A stretch of DNA of 64,000 nucleotides, from assembly GCF_900142695.1 (NCBI RefSeq), contig NZ_FRBU01000016.1, positions 1 to 64,000 of the forward strand, given 5' to 3'. This DNA is from Flavobacterium xanthum (GTDB lineage Bacteria; Bacteroidota; Bacteroidia; Flavobacteriales; Flavobacteriaceae). This document shows, piece after piece, positions 7,042-15,684 of this stretch (its first letter is position 1; each line of letters opens with the position of its first letter). Made by a program: the position numbers and the translations under genes. The notes under the pieces are model-generated. The model saw nothing but the letters and a program-made list of their open reading frames with translations. It did no database searches and had not been told where the DNA came from.

Positions 7042-9303
7042 ATGAAAAAAATACATTTATTGTTGCTTTTTTTGACTTTAAACTTTGGCTACAGCCAAGA
7101 AAAAGGGAGTATTTCAGGCTTTGTTTCTTCTAACGAAAGTAAAATTAAAGCGGCACGACTTCTTTTAATCAAAACTGATTATACTGCACAAACGGATAGT
7201 TTAGGACATTATAGCATAGAAAATATTGTTGAGGGAAAATATAAACTTACCATTTCGGCTGAAGATTACCTATCTCAGAGTATAACCATCATCATTAAAA
7301 AAAATGAGAATCTAACTATTGACATTGAACTTTCAACGGTTCAAAATCAACTCAATGAAGTGGTAATTTCAGGAACGCTAAAACCTGTAAAACGTTTGGA
7401 AAACCCCGTTCCTGTTGAGATCATAACGGCAACGTTTTTAAAACAAAATCCAACCAGTACTGTTTTTGATGCATTGCAAAATGTAAATGGTTTACGACCA
7501 CAAAACAATTGTAATGTTTGCAATACCGGCGACATACGCATCAATGGATTAGATGGCCCGTACACCATGGTTACCATTGATGGCATGCCCATAGTCAGCG
7601 CCCTTGGGACAGTATATGGGTTGTCAGGAATACCCACTTCGATGATCGATAGAATTGAAGTGGTCAAGGGCGCGGCTTCTACTTTATACGGCAGCGAAGC
7701 AGTGGGAGGACTAATCAACATCATAACTAAAAGACCCCAAGCTGTTCCTGTTTTTACAGCTGATATTTTCTCCACTTCGTGGCTAGAGACCAACATTGAT
7801 TTGGGTTATCGAACTACCATCGGCAAAAAGACCGACGCCCTGATTGGGGTAAATTATTTTACCTATAACAACCCTATTGATAACAACAACGATAATTTTA
7901 CAGATTTATCGCTACAAAACCGAGTTTCTATTTTCAGTAAATTGAACTTCAATAGAGAATCAAAAAAAGAATTTAGTTTGGTTTCAAGGTATTTGTATGA
8001 AGATCGATGGGGCGGCGAAATGCAGTGGAACAAAAGTTTTAGAGGCGGAAGTGCCGTTTATGGTGAAAGTATTTATACTTCCCGTTATGAAGTTTTGGGC
8101 AAATATGAACTTCCCATTAAAGAAAAAATGTATTTGCAATTTTCATTAATTGGTCACGACCAAAACTCTGTTTACGGTAATTCCACTTTTCTGGCCAGTC
8201 AAAAAATCGCTTTTGGACAACTGCTTTGGGATAAAAACTGGAACAAGCATTCGGTACTTTTGGGTACAGCATTTCGATATCAATATTATAATGATAACAC
8301 GGCAGCAACTATAAACGCTGATCATTCTAAAATTTATAGTGCTTTTTTACAAGACGAAATTAAATTCAGTGACAAAACAAGTGCACTACTTGGTTTGCGC
8401 TATGATTATAATGCGGCTCATGGCTCTATCGTAACGCCTCGTTTCGCTTTTAAATACAAGCCATCCACAACTGATATTTTGCGGCTTAATTTTGGAACTG
8501 GATTTAGAGTTGTTAATCTTTTTACTGAAGATCATCAAGCCTTATCAGGAGCAAGAACCGTTATTTTACTAACAGACCTAAAGCCTGAAACCTCCTATAA
8601 TTTAAATTTGAATTATTTAAAAAAATACAATCTTACCAACGCCGGGGTAATTAACTTAGAACTCTCTTCTTGGTACACGTATTTTACAAACAAGATTTTT
8701 GCGAATTATGATATAAATCCTAATCAGATTATTTATGACAATTTAAATGGTTATTCTAGAATTTTCGGACTCAGTTCTAATGTGGATTGGATTACGCCAT
8801 TTGGACTAAAAGCAACCGTTGGCGTAAGTTATTATGATCCAATAACGAAGCAAAACAAACAGAAGTTCGTACCCTTATTCACGGAAAAATTTTCAATCAA
8901 TTGGGCTATTAATTATGAAATTCCTTCTTGGTTTTTAGCTATTGATTACACGGGAAATACCACAGGATCGATGCGCTTACCACTTCTTGGTGCTCTGGAC
9001 CCAAGACGTGAAAAGTCTCTGCCATTTAGTATTCAAAACATTCAATTTACATTCAAAAAAATTCATAATTTAGAAATTTATAGTGGTGTTAAAAACCTAT
9101 TGAATTGGACGCCCAATCGTGGCAATCCTTTTATAATTGCCAGAGCAAATGATCCCTTTGACAAAAATGTGCAGTTCGACAACACTGGAAATGTTGTACC
9201 CACTGCTGACAACCCTTATGCCTTGACATTTGACCCAACCTACGCCTACGGTCCCAATCAAGGCAGGCGAATGTTCCTTGGACTGCGGTATCATATTGAT
9301 TAG
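7042..9303 (+). CDS. TonB-dependent receptor with carboxypeptidase-regulatory-like domain
   Basis: 753 aa outer-membrane receptor. A signal peptide occupies residues 1-18 (LNFGYS before QEKG). A CarboxypepD_reg-like beta-sandwich lies at about 22-100 (GSISGFVSSNESKIKAARLL). The plug spans about 105-230, including NNCNVCNTGDIRINGLDG, whose CxxC could touch metal, then the typical IEVVKGAASTLYGSEAVGG. The barrel completes it. Location after merC-cobW suggests uptake of a metal or metallophore, but its promoter box is of the DtxR type, not the Zur type, so iron or manganese remains possible. Confidence 0.85.
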   Translation: MKKIHLLLLFLTLNFGYSQEKGSISGFVSSNESKIKAARLLLIKTDYTAQTDSLGHYSIENIVEGKYKLTISAEDYLSQSITIIIKKNENLTIDIELSTVQNQLNEVVISGTLKPVKRLENPVPVEIITATFLKQNPTSTVFDALQNVNGLRPQNNCNVCNTGDIRINGLDGPYTMVTIDGMPIVSALGTVYGLSGIPTSMIDRIEVVKGAASTLYGSEAVGGLINIITKRPQAVPVFTADIFSTSWLETNIDLGYRTTIGKKTDALIGVNYFTYNNPIDNNNDNFTDLSLQNRVSIFSKLNFNRESKKEFSLVSRYLYEDRWGGEMQWNKSFRGGSAVYGESIYTSRYEVLGKYELPIKEKMYLQFSLIGHDQNSVYGNSTFLASQKIAFGQLLWDKNWNKHSVLLGTAFRYQYYNDNTAATINADHSKIYSAFLQDEIKFSDKTSALLGLRYDYNAAHGSIVTPRFAFKYKPSTTDILRLNFGTGFRVVNLFTEDHQALSGARTVILLTDLKPETSYNLNLNYLKKYNLTNAGVINLELSSWYTYFTNKIFANYDINPNQIIYDNLNGYSRIFGLSSNVDWITPFGLKATVGVSYYDPITKQNKQKFVPLFTEKFSINWAINYEIPSWFLAIDYTGNTTGSMRLPLLGALDPRREKSLPFSIQNIQFTFKKIHNLEIYSGVKNLLNWTPNRGNPFIIARANDPFDKNVQFDNTGNVVPTADNPYALTFDPTYAYGPNQGRRMFLGLRYHID

Positions 9304-9613
9304 ATAATATCGTTTCCTAAATTAATTTAGCGCTGAGAAGCTTGTGTTTTACTTTTACCTCCATCAAATTGAAAACCATTTTCGAGTAATTATCTATCAA
9401 AACCGTTTTGTTTCATTATATTTTGTTTTCATAAAACGATACCATAAAATTTAAAATTTGGCAAGGAGTCGAAATTACTTGCTGTAACCTTATAAATCAC
9501 TAGTTTTCAATATATAATTTTAAACTATTGAGAGTAAACGGAAGTTAAACTTATACAAACTTTCATTAGTACGTTTTAGAAACTCCGTAATTTTATTGAA
9601 AACAACTGTCACT
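9304..9613. other. Intergenic stretch without a recognised gene
   Basis: About 310 bp, very AT-rich, between the receptor and the FAS1 gene. I see no conserved ORF, no convincing terminator hairpin and no strong TAnnTTTG box, though the FAS1 promoter must lie at its right end. Confidence 0.5.
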
Positions 9614-10129
9614 ATGAAAACAAAGAAAATTATTTCGTCAGCAATTCTAGCATTTGCACTTTTTACTGGTATTAGCTCTTTTGCACAAAACGTTGTAGAA
9701 GTAGCCGTAGGTTCTGAAAACCATACGACATTAATAGCGGCTGTGAAAGCAGCAGGCTTAGTCGACACTTTAACAGAAGCAGGACCATTTACTGTTTTTG
9801 CACCTACAAACGCTGCTTTTGACAAATTACCTAAAGGCACAGTCGCAAGTTTATTAGAACCAGCAAACTTAAAAACACTACAAGGCATTCTAACCTACCA
9901 CGTTGTTGCTGGTAAAATCGATAGCAAAGCAGTTGTTGCAGCTATTAAAGCAGGAAAAGGTAAAGCTGTTTTGACGACCGTTCAGGGTGGAACATTAACA
10001 GCATCTTTAAAGGGTGAAAATGTAATGGTTACGCATGAAAAAGGTGGAGTTGCAACAATTACCGCTGTAGATTTAGATGCGTCAAATGGTATAGTTCATG
10101 TAATTGACACTGTTTTAATGCACAAATAA
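9614..10129 (+). CDS. Secreted fasciclin (FAS1) domain protein
   Basis: 171 aa from ATG 9614 (MKTKKIISSAILAFALF); an ATG 18 nt upstream only adds MKTTVT before the signal peptide. After cleavage near SSFAQ there is one FAS1 domain with its two hallmark boxes, LTEAGPFTVFAPTNAAFDKL (H1) and ATITAVDLDASNGIVHVIDTVL (H2) joined by an LKTLQGILTYHVV core. FAS1 domains mediate adhesion or ligand binding outside the cell; a specific role is unknown. Monocistronic, closed by a strong terminator. Confidence 0.88.
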   Translation: MKTKKIISSAILAFALFTGISSFAQNVVEVAVGSENHTTLIAAVKAAGLVDTLTEAGPFTVFAPTNAAFDKLPKGTVASLLEPANLKTLQGILTYHVVAGKIDSKAVVAAIKAGKGKAVLTTVQGGTLTASLKGENVMVTHEKGGVATITAVDLDASNGIVHVIDTVLMHK

Positions 10130-10153
10130 TATTTACTTATTTTACGATTGATC

Positions 10154-10186
10154 AATAAACCACGCTTTGGCGTGGTTTATTCTTTT
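10154..10186 (+). terminator. Rho-independent terminator of the FAS1 gene
   Basis: Perfect 11-bp stem AATAAACCACG (10154-10164) and CGTGGTTTATT (10171-10181), loop CTTTGG, then TCTTTT. Confidence 0.85.
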
Positions 10187-10205
10187 AATACTGCCTCTAA
10201 AAAAT

Positions 10206-10213
10206 TATATTTG
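10206..10213 (+). promoter_or_regulatory. -7 box directly before the crtY start
   Basis: TATATTTG matches TAnnTTTG exactly. Its G is only 5 nt before GTG 10218, so transcription would begin at or beside the start codon and the mRNA would be leaderless. No good -33 TTG is seen. Confidence 0.5.
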
Positions 10214-10217
10214 CAAA

Positions 10218-11372
10218 GTGAAACAGTATGATTATATTTTTACAGGCGCAGGACTATCGGCTTTGATGACCGTATATAAAATGGTGCAATCCGGTTCATT
10301 TGCCGGTAGCAGTATTTTGATATTGGACGAAAACACCAAAAAAACGAATGATAGAACCTGGTGCTTTTGGAAAACGCAGGACTCCGCTTGGGAACCATCG
10401 ATTTCTAAAAAATGGGATTTAGCTTTGTTTGCCAATGAAAATTTTCGCCGCGATTTACACTTGAAACCGTATCAATACAATATGGCAAAAGGGCTCGATT
10501 TTTACAACCAAGTATTTGACTTGCTTTCAAAACAAGACAACATTACTTTCCTTCATCAGAAGGTATTGGCCATTGAAGAATCAGAGACCATTGTTCTAGT
10601 ACAAACTGAAAAAGATAGTTTTTCGTGTTCCAAATTATTCAATAGCATTTACAACTACCAAAAAGCTGTAAGTCAGACAAAATATCCTTTGCTTCAGCAG
10701 CATTTTATTGGCTGGTTTATAAAAAGCGAGCAGCCCGTTTTTAATCCAGAGCAAGCTACTTTCATGGATTTTTCGGTGGAGCAAAAAGGGAATACCCGTT
10801 TTATGTACGTATTGCCAACATCTAAAACAGAAGCGTTATTAGAATACACCTTGTTTTCTCACCAGCATTTAAAAAAGGAAGAATACGAAAACGAGATCCA
10901 GCACTACATCGAAAAACTGGGTATCACAAATTATGAAATCTTAGAGAAAGAACAGGGTAGCATTCCTATGACGTGTTTCCCTTTTTGGAAGGCGAATACA
11001 AAAAACGTACTGAATATAGGAACTTCTGGCGGATGGACCAAAGCAAGTACGGGCTATACTTTTAAAAATTCTGATAAAAAATCAACTGAACTCGTGGCCT
11101 TTTTACAAAGAGAAACTGACTTTAGAAAATTTCATAAAAGAAGTAAATTCTGGTTTTATGATCTCCTATTATTGGATATTTTAGACCGAAAAAATGAATT
11201 GGGTTCTCACATCTTTTCTTCTATGTTCAAAAAAGGCAATCCCAGCTTAATTTTTAAGTTTTTAGATGAAGAAACCTCTTTGATAGAAGACATAAAAGTG
11301 ATTTTGAAATGTCCCAAAACACTATTTATCAAAGCAATTTTTCATGTCGTTTTCAAATCAATCAAACTATAA
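10218..11372 (+). CDS. crtY: Lycopene beta-cyclase
   Basis: 384 aa from GTG 10218. The open frame extends upstream to a TTG inside the preceding terminator stem, so that longer start is rejected. The N-terminus is a dinucleotide-binding fold (YDYIFTGAGLSALMTV), followed by NDRTWCFWK and ATFMDFSV, and later IPMTCFPFWK and IGTSGGWTKASTGYTF, all typical of bacterial CrtY-type cyclases. The enzyme cyclises both ends of lycopene to beta-carotene at the membrane. No other carotenoid gene lies nearby. A -7 box sits immediately before the start. Confidence 0.85.
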   Translation: MKQYDYIFTGAGLSALMTVYKMVQSGSFAGSSILILDENTKKTNDRTWCFWKTQDSAWEPSISKKWDLALFANENFRRDLHLKPYQYNMAKGLDFYNQVFDLLSKQDNITFLHQKVLAIEESETIVLVQTEKDSFSCSKLFNSIYNYQKAVSQTKYPLLQQHFIGWFIKSEQPVFNPEQATFMDFSVEQKGNTRFMYVLPTSKTEALLEYTLFSHQHLKKEEYENEIQHYIEKLGITNYEILEKEQGSIPMTCFPFWKANTKNVLNIGTSGGWTKASTGYTFKNSDKKSTELVAFLQRETDFRKFHKRSKFWFYDLLLLDILDRKNELGSHIFSSMFKKGNPSLIFKFLDEETSLIEDIKVILKCPKTLFIKAIFHVVFKSIKL

Positions 11373-11415
11373 CAAAACTTTATAATTCATCTCTAAATCT
11401 TGAAGGTAAACTTTG

Positions 11416-11423
11416 TAACTTTG
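11416..11423 (+). promoter_or_regulatory. -7 box of the bacilliredoxin gene
   Basis: TAACTTTG fits TAnnTTTG, 37 nt upstream of the start. No -33 TTG at normal spacing is visible. Confidence 0.4.
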
Positions 11424-11459
11424 CAACTCAAAATAGTATTTATTTAAAATAAAAAAGAT

Positions 11460-11870
11460 ATGTATCCAGAAGAAATGGTAAAACCAATGCAAGCGGAACT
11501 AACGACTGCCGGTTTTCAAGATTTACATAGTGCTGAGGCAGTAGAAAATGCAATGAAATTAGAAGGAACAACCCTTGTGGTAGTGAATTCGGTTTGTGGT
11601 TGTGCTGCAAGAAATGCACGTCCAGGAGCAAAAATGAGTTTAGAAGGTGGTAAAAAACCAGATCATTTAATCACGGTTTTTGCAGGAGTTGACAAAGATG
11701 CTGTTGATGCAGCCAGACAACACATGTTCCCTTTTCCTCCATCATCGCCCGCTATGGCTTTGTTCAAAAACGGAGAATTAGTCCACATGCTAGAGCGTCA
11801 CCACATTGAAGGTCGCCCAGCAGAACTAATTGCTGAAAACTTAAAAGATGCTTTCAACGAGTACTGCTAA
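11460..11870 (+). CDS. BrxA/BrxB-family bacilliredoxin
   Basis: 136 aa, the usual length for the YphP/YqiW (BrxA/BrxB) family. The thioredoxin-like fold carries the CGC redox centre in [15 protein letters not shown] (residues about 45-49), and the C-terminus has [14 protein letters not shown]. The family removes bacillithiol or similar low-molecular-weight thiols from oxidised proteins. The thiol used by this organism cannot be read from the window. Monocistronic, with its own -7 box and terminator. Confidence 0.87.
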   Translation: MYPEEMVKPMQAELTTAGFQDLHSAEAVENAMKLEGTTLVVVNSVCGCAARNARPGAKMSLEGGKKPDHLITVFAGVDKDAVDAARQHMFPFPPSSPAMALFKNGELVHMLERHHIEGRPAELIAENLKDAFNEYC

Positions 11871-11889
11871 TTCATTAAAGAGTCAAACT

Positions 11890-11917
11890 AAAACCACGTT
11901 CATTCGTGGTTTTTTTA
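11890..11917 (+). terminator. Rho-independent terminator of the bacilliredoxin gene
   Basis: AAAACCACG (11890-11898) pairs with CGTGGTTTT (11905-11913), loop TTCATT, followed by a T-run. Confidence 0.85.
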
Positions 11918-11920
11918 TTT

Positions 11921-12004
11921 GGAGCTGTTTCCTGCTTTCCGTTGCAATCTTTTTTCCCGCTAAAGAAGCGGATAAAAAAGGATTTTCACTACAATCAGGG
12001 CTAG
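11921..12004 (+). repeat. Structured interspersed repeat, copy 1
   Basis: Starts GGAGCTGTTTCC and ends CAATCAGGGCTAG, with a central hairpin (CTTTTTTCCCGCT against AGCGGATAAAAAAG). Related copies in the opposite orientation lie at 16269-16348 and 27134-27198. The ends are conserved, whereas the stem sequence differs but still pairs, as expected for a structured RNA or a mobile palindrome. It directly follows the bacilliredoxin terminator. Confidence 0.6.
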
Positions 12005-12161
12005 AAATGGTCTGGATTTAAATTACAATCCTTAATAATTCCTGCAATCCCTTGCTATAACTCCGTTTTACTAATCAACTTACCAAATAACAATTAGTGT
12101 CAAAAAGAAGTCTCTATTTGGTGGTATCTATACTTTATGCGCCACTTCGAACCGTATAATT

Positions 12162-12284
12162 ATGAAAATTCTTTTTGTTATTACCCTATTTTTCCTTGGA
12201 ATTGATGTAATAAACGACCAAAAGTCTATTTCACTTGAAACAAACGGAAACTGAGTAGCTCCTAAACCTGATACAGTTTGTATG
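12162..12284 (+). pseudogene. Possible decayed short secreted-peptide gene
   Basis: ATG 12162 opens MKILFVITLFFLGIDVINDQ, which looks like a signal peptide, but the frame hits TGA after 30 codons. Reading through gives VAPKPDTVCM and then a second TGA. A single TGG to TGA change would explain the first stop. No homologue is recognised and it may be chance. Confidence 0.2.
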
Positions 12285-12400
12285 TGATTTTTTGAGAAAA
12301 GGTTAAGGTTCTCCCGCAAGACTTAGCCACAAAAAAACAAATAATTTTAAAAAGCACACTTCCATATCTAGATACTAAATAAAACACTGTTCAATCTTTA

Positions 12401-12468
12401 CGGGCGTCAATTAAAAATCCGCGTTATCTTTGCGGTAAGCAACTGGATAAAATATATCCAGCCCGCGG
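12401..12468 (+). repeat. 68-bp segment repeated at 13838-13905 (copy 1)
   Basis: Begins CGGGCG and contains ATTAAAAATCC; by eye about 46 of 68 positions match the second copy. It includes TATCTTTG (12425-12432), a good -7 box for psd, and a CTGGATA/TATCCAG hairpin (12443-12461). A further hairpin, TGGCAG/CTGCCA (12488-12510), follows in the roughly 100-nt psd leader. The rest of 12005-12400 holds nothing I recognise apart from the decayed ORF. Confidence 0.4.
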
Positions 12469-12540
12469 AAGAAAGAAAGCGAAACGATGGCAGAAAAGTT
12501 TTGACTGCCAAACGACCAGAAATAAAAAAGAAAGTCAAGC

Positions 12541-13521
12541 ATGAAAATTACAAAAACTAAAAAAAGCTGGGGTATCATTCTGTTATTATTGGTAATCATT
12601 GCATTATTTGCTATTTATCCAGTGCCGCCACAAGCTCCCATCCAGTATTATGATAGGGAAACTGGGGTATTAAATACAGAAAAAGTGGCTGCCGAAAAAT
12701 GGCTGGTTTGGTTGTATAATAATCCGGTTGGCGAAGCAACATTGTGGGCATTGGTGAAAAGAAAGTTGGTTTCTTCTCTTTACGGTACTATGATGGATCG
12801 TCCTTCATCGACTAAAAAAATACAACCCTTTATTGCCGAATTTGATATTGACAGGAGGTCCTTCCAGAAACAAGAGTTCCACTCTTTCAACGATTTCTTT
12901 ACCCGGAAACTAAAAAATAATGCCAGACCAGTAGATAGTACGGCAACTAGTACAGTCTCACCGGCTGATGGAAAAATATTGGTCTATACCGATATCAGCA
13001 ATAGTGATTTTATCATCAAAGGGTACCGCTTCGACATTTTATCGTTTTTAAATAATGCTAAACTTGCTAAAAAATACATTGATGGTGCCTTGGTGATTAT
13101 CCGGCTCGCCCCTGCTGATTACCATCGTTTTCATTTTCCCATTAGCGGAAACGTATCATCAAACACTCGGATTGAGGGTGAATATTATTCAGTTAACCCA
13201 CTTGCTTTGCGCAAAATGACTGAAATATTCTGTTTAAACAAAAGGGAATATACAATCGTTACCAACCCTTTGTTTGGAGATGTTGTCATAGCCGAAGTAG
13301 GCGCGACCATGGTAGGAAGCATAGTCCAGACTCATAAAGGAGATTTTGTAAATAAAGGGGACGAGAAAGGATATTTCAAATTCGGGGGATCCACGGTAGT
13401 GCTGCTGTTTGAAAAAAATAAAATTAATATCGATGCCGATCTATTGCTTAATACTTTAAAAGGACATGAAACTTCCGTCAAAGTAGGAGAAAAAATTGGT
13501 GTTTCGATGATTAGACACTAA
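12541..13521 (+). CDS. Phosphatidylserine decarboxylase family protein
   Basis: 326 aa. An N-terminal membrane helix (about residues 10-26, WGIILLLLVIIALFAIYPV) precedes a full decarboxylase domain. Catalytic features are present: SPADGKI (Asp), DYHRFHFPISG (His), and the C-terminal processing site YFKFGGSTVVLLF, where self-cleavage before the serine of GST creates the pyruvoyl group. The product would be phosphatidylethanolamine at the inner membrane. The domain is of the longer PSD type with HSFNDFFTRKLK, and the organism may have a second, shorter Psd elsewhere. A long leader with hairpins precedes it. Confidence 0.85.
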   Translation: MKITKTKKSWGIILLLLVIIALFAIYPVPPQAPIQYYDRETGVLNTEKVAAEKWLVWLYNNPVGEATLWALVKRKLVSSLYGTMMDRPSSTKKIQPFIAEFDIDRRSFQKQEFHSFNDFFTRKLKNNARPVDSTATSTVSPADGKILVYTDISNSDFIIKGYRFDILSFLNNAKLAKKYIDGALVIIRLAPADYHRFHFPISGNVSSNTRIEGEYYSVNPLALRKMTEIFCLNKREYTIVTNPLFGDVVIAEVGATMVGSIVQTHKGDFVNKGDEKGYFKFGGSTVVLLFEKNKINIDADLLLNTLKGHETSVKVGEKIGVSMIRH

Positions 13522-14028
13522 TTTCCAGATTTGGGTTGTAATGGGCACCCACTGCGCGAATAGTGGCAAAACGGTAGCGAATAAATTTTTTCGTTGCTTT
13601 CACTAGTTCTCCACAAAAAAAGGTTTTAAAAAGTATTATTTTATATTTTAGAACTGCCCGCTTTGAGGACTAACTTTCTTTTTTTGCCACAGAATTAAGA
13701 GATTTTCACGAATTTATCCAGTAATTCTAATTCCCCTTTTCTTTAATCTATGCAATCTCTGGCAAAAAATAGTATTGGACCTACTTACGGATAGTCATAT
13801 TATAGTCAGACATCACTTAAATAATTAGCAGTCGCTCCGGGCGCTGATTAAAAATCCATACTCTCTTTGGAGTGAGCAATTAGAACGAAAAAATCCAAGC
13901 CGTCGTGTATTAAAATCGGTATCTTTACTTTTGTATGAAGTAACCAAAGATAGCAACTTCCTTTTATCGCGACGATTCTAAAAACGACTAGGAGTGACAA
14001 ACCGCTTTTGAAAATTAAAAAAACTAGC
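13522..14028. other. Intergenic region between psd and an unknown gene
   Basis: About 507 bp. It contains fragments of the flavobacterial GCCACAGAATTAAGAGATTT-like and CACGAATTT repeats near 13685-13760, the second copy of the 68-bp segment (13838-13905), and a TACTTTTG -7 box (13926-13933) within a GGTATCTTT...AAAGATAGC hairpin (13919-13952). No coding sequence is supported. Confidence 0.5.
13838..13905 (+). repeat. 68-bp segment repeated at 12401-12468 (copy 2)
   Basis: Shares CGGGCG, ATTAAAAATCC, TCTTTG, GAGCAA and AATCCA-like blocks in the same order with the segment before psd. Both copies precede genes on the plus strand at 120-190 nt. A regulatory role is unproven. Confidence 0.4.
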
Positions 14029-14541
14029 ATGGACAAATACTTACGGCAATTAATTACAATAGAGTTTGACGACAAAAAAGAAATTTTTAGTGGCTTTCTA
14101 ATTGATTGGACTGAAGATTGGATCTTACTTAAAAATAACCCTGTCGATTTTATAATTGATGGTTATACCATATTGAAAAACAAAAATGTAAAGGCTATTA
14201 TCCAAGATAAGGATCACGAATTTACCGAACGAGTAATTAAACTAAAAGGTTTAAAAACAAGCGCTTCCGAAATAATTCCGCTTAAAGACGTATTTTCCAT
14301 TCTCTATTTTGTAGCAAGCAAATATGAGATTTTTCAAATTGCAACGAAGTCTGAAAAAGCACTATATCTTGGTAAACTCATAGAAATGAATGAGGAAGAG
14401 GTCGTAATAGACTTTTTAGGAACCGAAGGAAAATTTGAAGGCGAAATGAGTTTTAAGCCCAGCAAAATAAGAGTCATAGAATTTGATACCGATTATATCA
14501 ATTCTTTGAAACTAATTGTTGAAGAAGAAAAGAAAAAGTAA
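14029..14541 (+). CDS. Conserved-looking protein of unknown function
   Basis: 170 aa from ATG 14029; a TTG 21 nt upstream is possible but weaker. There is no signal peptide or membrane segment, so it is cytoplasmic. The first 60 residues (LITIEFDDKKEIFSGFLIDW, then EDWILLKNNPVDFIIDGYTI) alternate like a small Sm/SH3-type beta-barrel, and a similar pattern recurs near 115-160 (KALYLGKLIEMNEEEVVIDF). This suggests two related barrels. That reading is structural guesswork; I do not recognise the family. Confidence 0.65.
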   Translation: MDKYLRQLITIEFDDKKEIFSGFLIDWTEDWILLKNNPVDFIIDGYTILKNKNVKAIIQDKDHEFTERVIKLKGLKTSASEIIPLKDVFSILYFVASKYEIFQIATKSEKALYLGKLIEMNEEEVVIDFLGTEGKFEGEMSFKPSKIRVIEFDTDYINSLKLIVEEEKKK

Positions 14542-14720
14542 AGACCAAATCTCCTCGCTAAACAGACAGTCCCAAGAATCAGAATACGTAACTGCAACCA
14601 GCGAAAAATTCATTTCTAAGTCATTTTATTAAGATCAGAAAAGAATAATGGTTAAGTTAAAATTTTTATAAAAAGAGCACTTGTTTCAACGTTCGTTACT
14701 AAATATGATACTTTTAAAAA

Positions 14721-15512
14721 ATGAAAAAAAATCTAATATTGCTTTGCGTTTTGGCGACACTTTTATTCTCCTGTAACAAGAAAAAGGAAAGTAATGGAGC
14801 AACCGTCAACAACGACACCCTTGCAACCGAAAAAAAATTCTCAAAAGCAGATTCTATAATTAATAAAGCCATTGAAGCACACGGCGGAAAATTATATACT
14901 ACTGCCAACTACTCCTTTATTTTTAGAGGTAAAGAGTACCGTTTTAAGAATAATGGAGCTTCCTATATATATTCTTCTGAAATTCAAAAGGGAGATTCTC
15001 TTATCAAAGACCTACTGACTCCAGAAAAGTTTGAACGTTCTATAAATAGCAAGTTACAATCTTTATCCAAAGAAGATTCTGCGAAGTATTCAGAGGCAAT
15101 AAATTCGGTTATTTATTTTGCCACACTTCCCTACAAACTTCAAGATGCTTCCGTAAATAAAAAATTCATTGAAGAAATCACAATCAAAGGACAGCAATAC
15201 GATGCAATAGGTGTAACTTTTGGTCAAGACGGTGGCGGCAAAGATTTTGATGATGAGTATCACTACTGGATCAATACAACCACGCATAAAATGGATTACT
15301 TGGCCTATAATTACCGCGTGAATGATGGTGGTGTGCGCTTTAGAGTGGCCTTTAACACCCGCGTAATTGACGGTATAACTTTTCAGGATTACATTAATTA
15401 TGAAGCCCCTTTGAAAACTCCTTTGAAAGACTTACCAAAATTATACGAACAAGGAAAACTAAAAGAAGTATCTCAAATACTGACGGAGAATGTGGTCAAT
15501 AATCACAAGTAA
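14721..15512 (+). CDS. Lipoprotein, DUF6503-like
   Basis: 263 aa with a lipobox (LATLLFSC, Cys18) and a lysine-rich start to the mature part. The body resembles the flavobacterial DUF6503 family, with DSIINKAIEAHGGKLYTTAN, then FIFRGKEYRFKNNGASY and DDEYHYWINTTTHKMDYLAY. The fold is LolA-like beta-sheet in general terms. Relatives are sometimes mislabelled deoxyribose-phosphate aldolase. No enzymatic motif is seen. It is probably anchored in the outer or inner membrane facing the periplasm. Confidence 0.7.
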   Translation: MKKNLILLCVLATLLFSCNKKKESNGATVNNDTLATEKKFSKADSIINKAIEAHGGKLYTTANYSFIFRGKEYRFKNNGASYIYSSEIQKGDSLIKDLLTPEKFERSINSKLQSLSKEDSAKYSEAINSVIYFATLPYKLQDASVNKKFIEEITIKGQQYDAIGVTFGQDGGGKDFDDEYHYWINTTTHKMDYLAYNYRVNDGGVRFRVAFNTRVIDGITFQDYINYEAPLKTPLKDLPKLYEQGKLKEVSQILTENVVNNHK

Positions 15513-15684
15513 GCAACTGGATTGCAAAATCTACGACCTTTAAAAATTTAAACCATAAGCGGGCGAATCTCTGTAAGATTCCTAACTCTTTTGCATCGCA
15601 TTAGCATGAGTATTCTGCTTGTGAACACTTACTATTGCATCAATTTTTTTACCCCAATCTATCATTCAGAAAAAGGAAGGGTCT

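Noticed and set aside
7347-7796. 149-aa minus-strand ORF opposite the second TonB receptor
   Set aside because: Antisense shadow of the conserved plug domain; composition and lack of motifs argue against coding.
10167-10217. Longer N-terminus of lycopene cyclase from TTG 10167
   Set aside because: It would start inside the FAS1 terminator stem and upstream of the -7 box; homologous sequence begins at VKQYDYIFTGAG.
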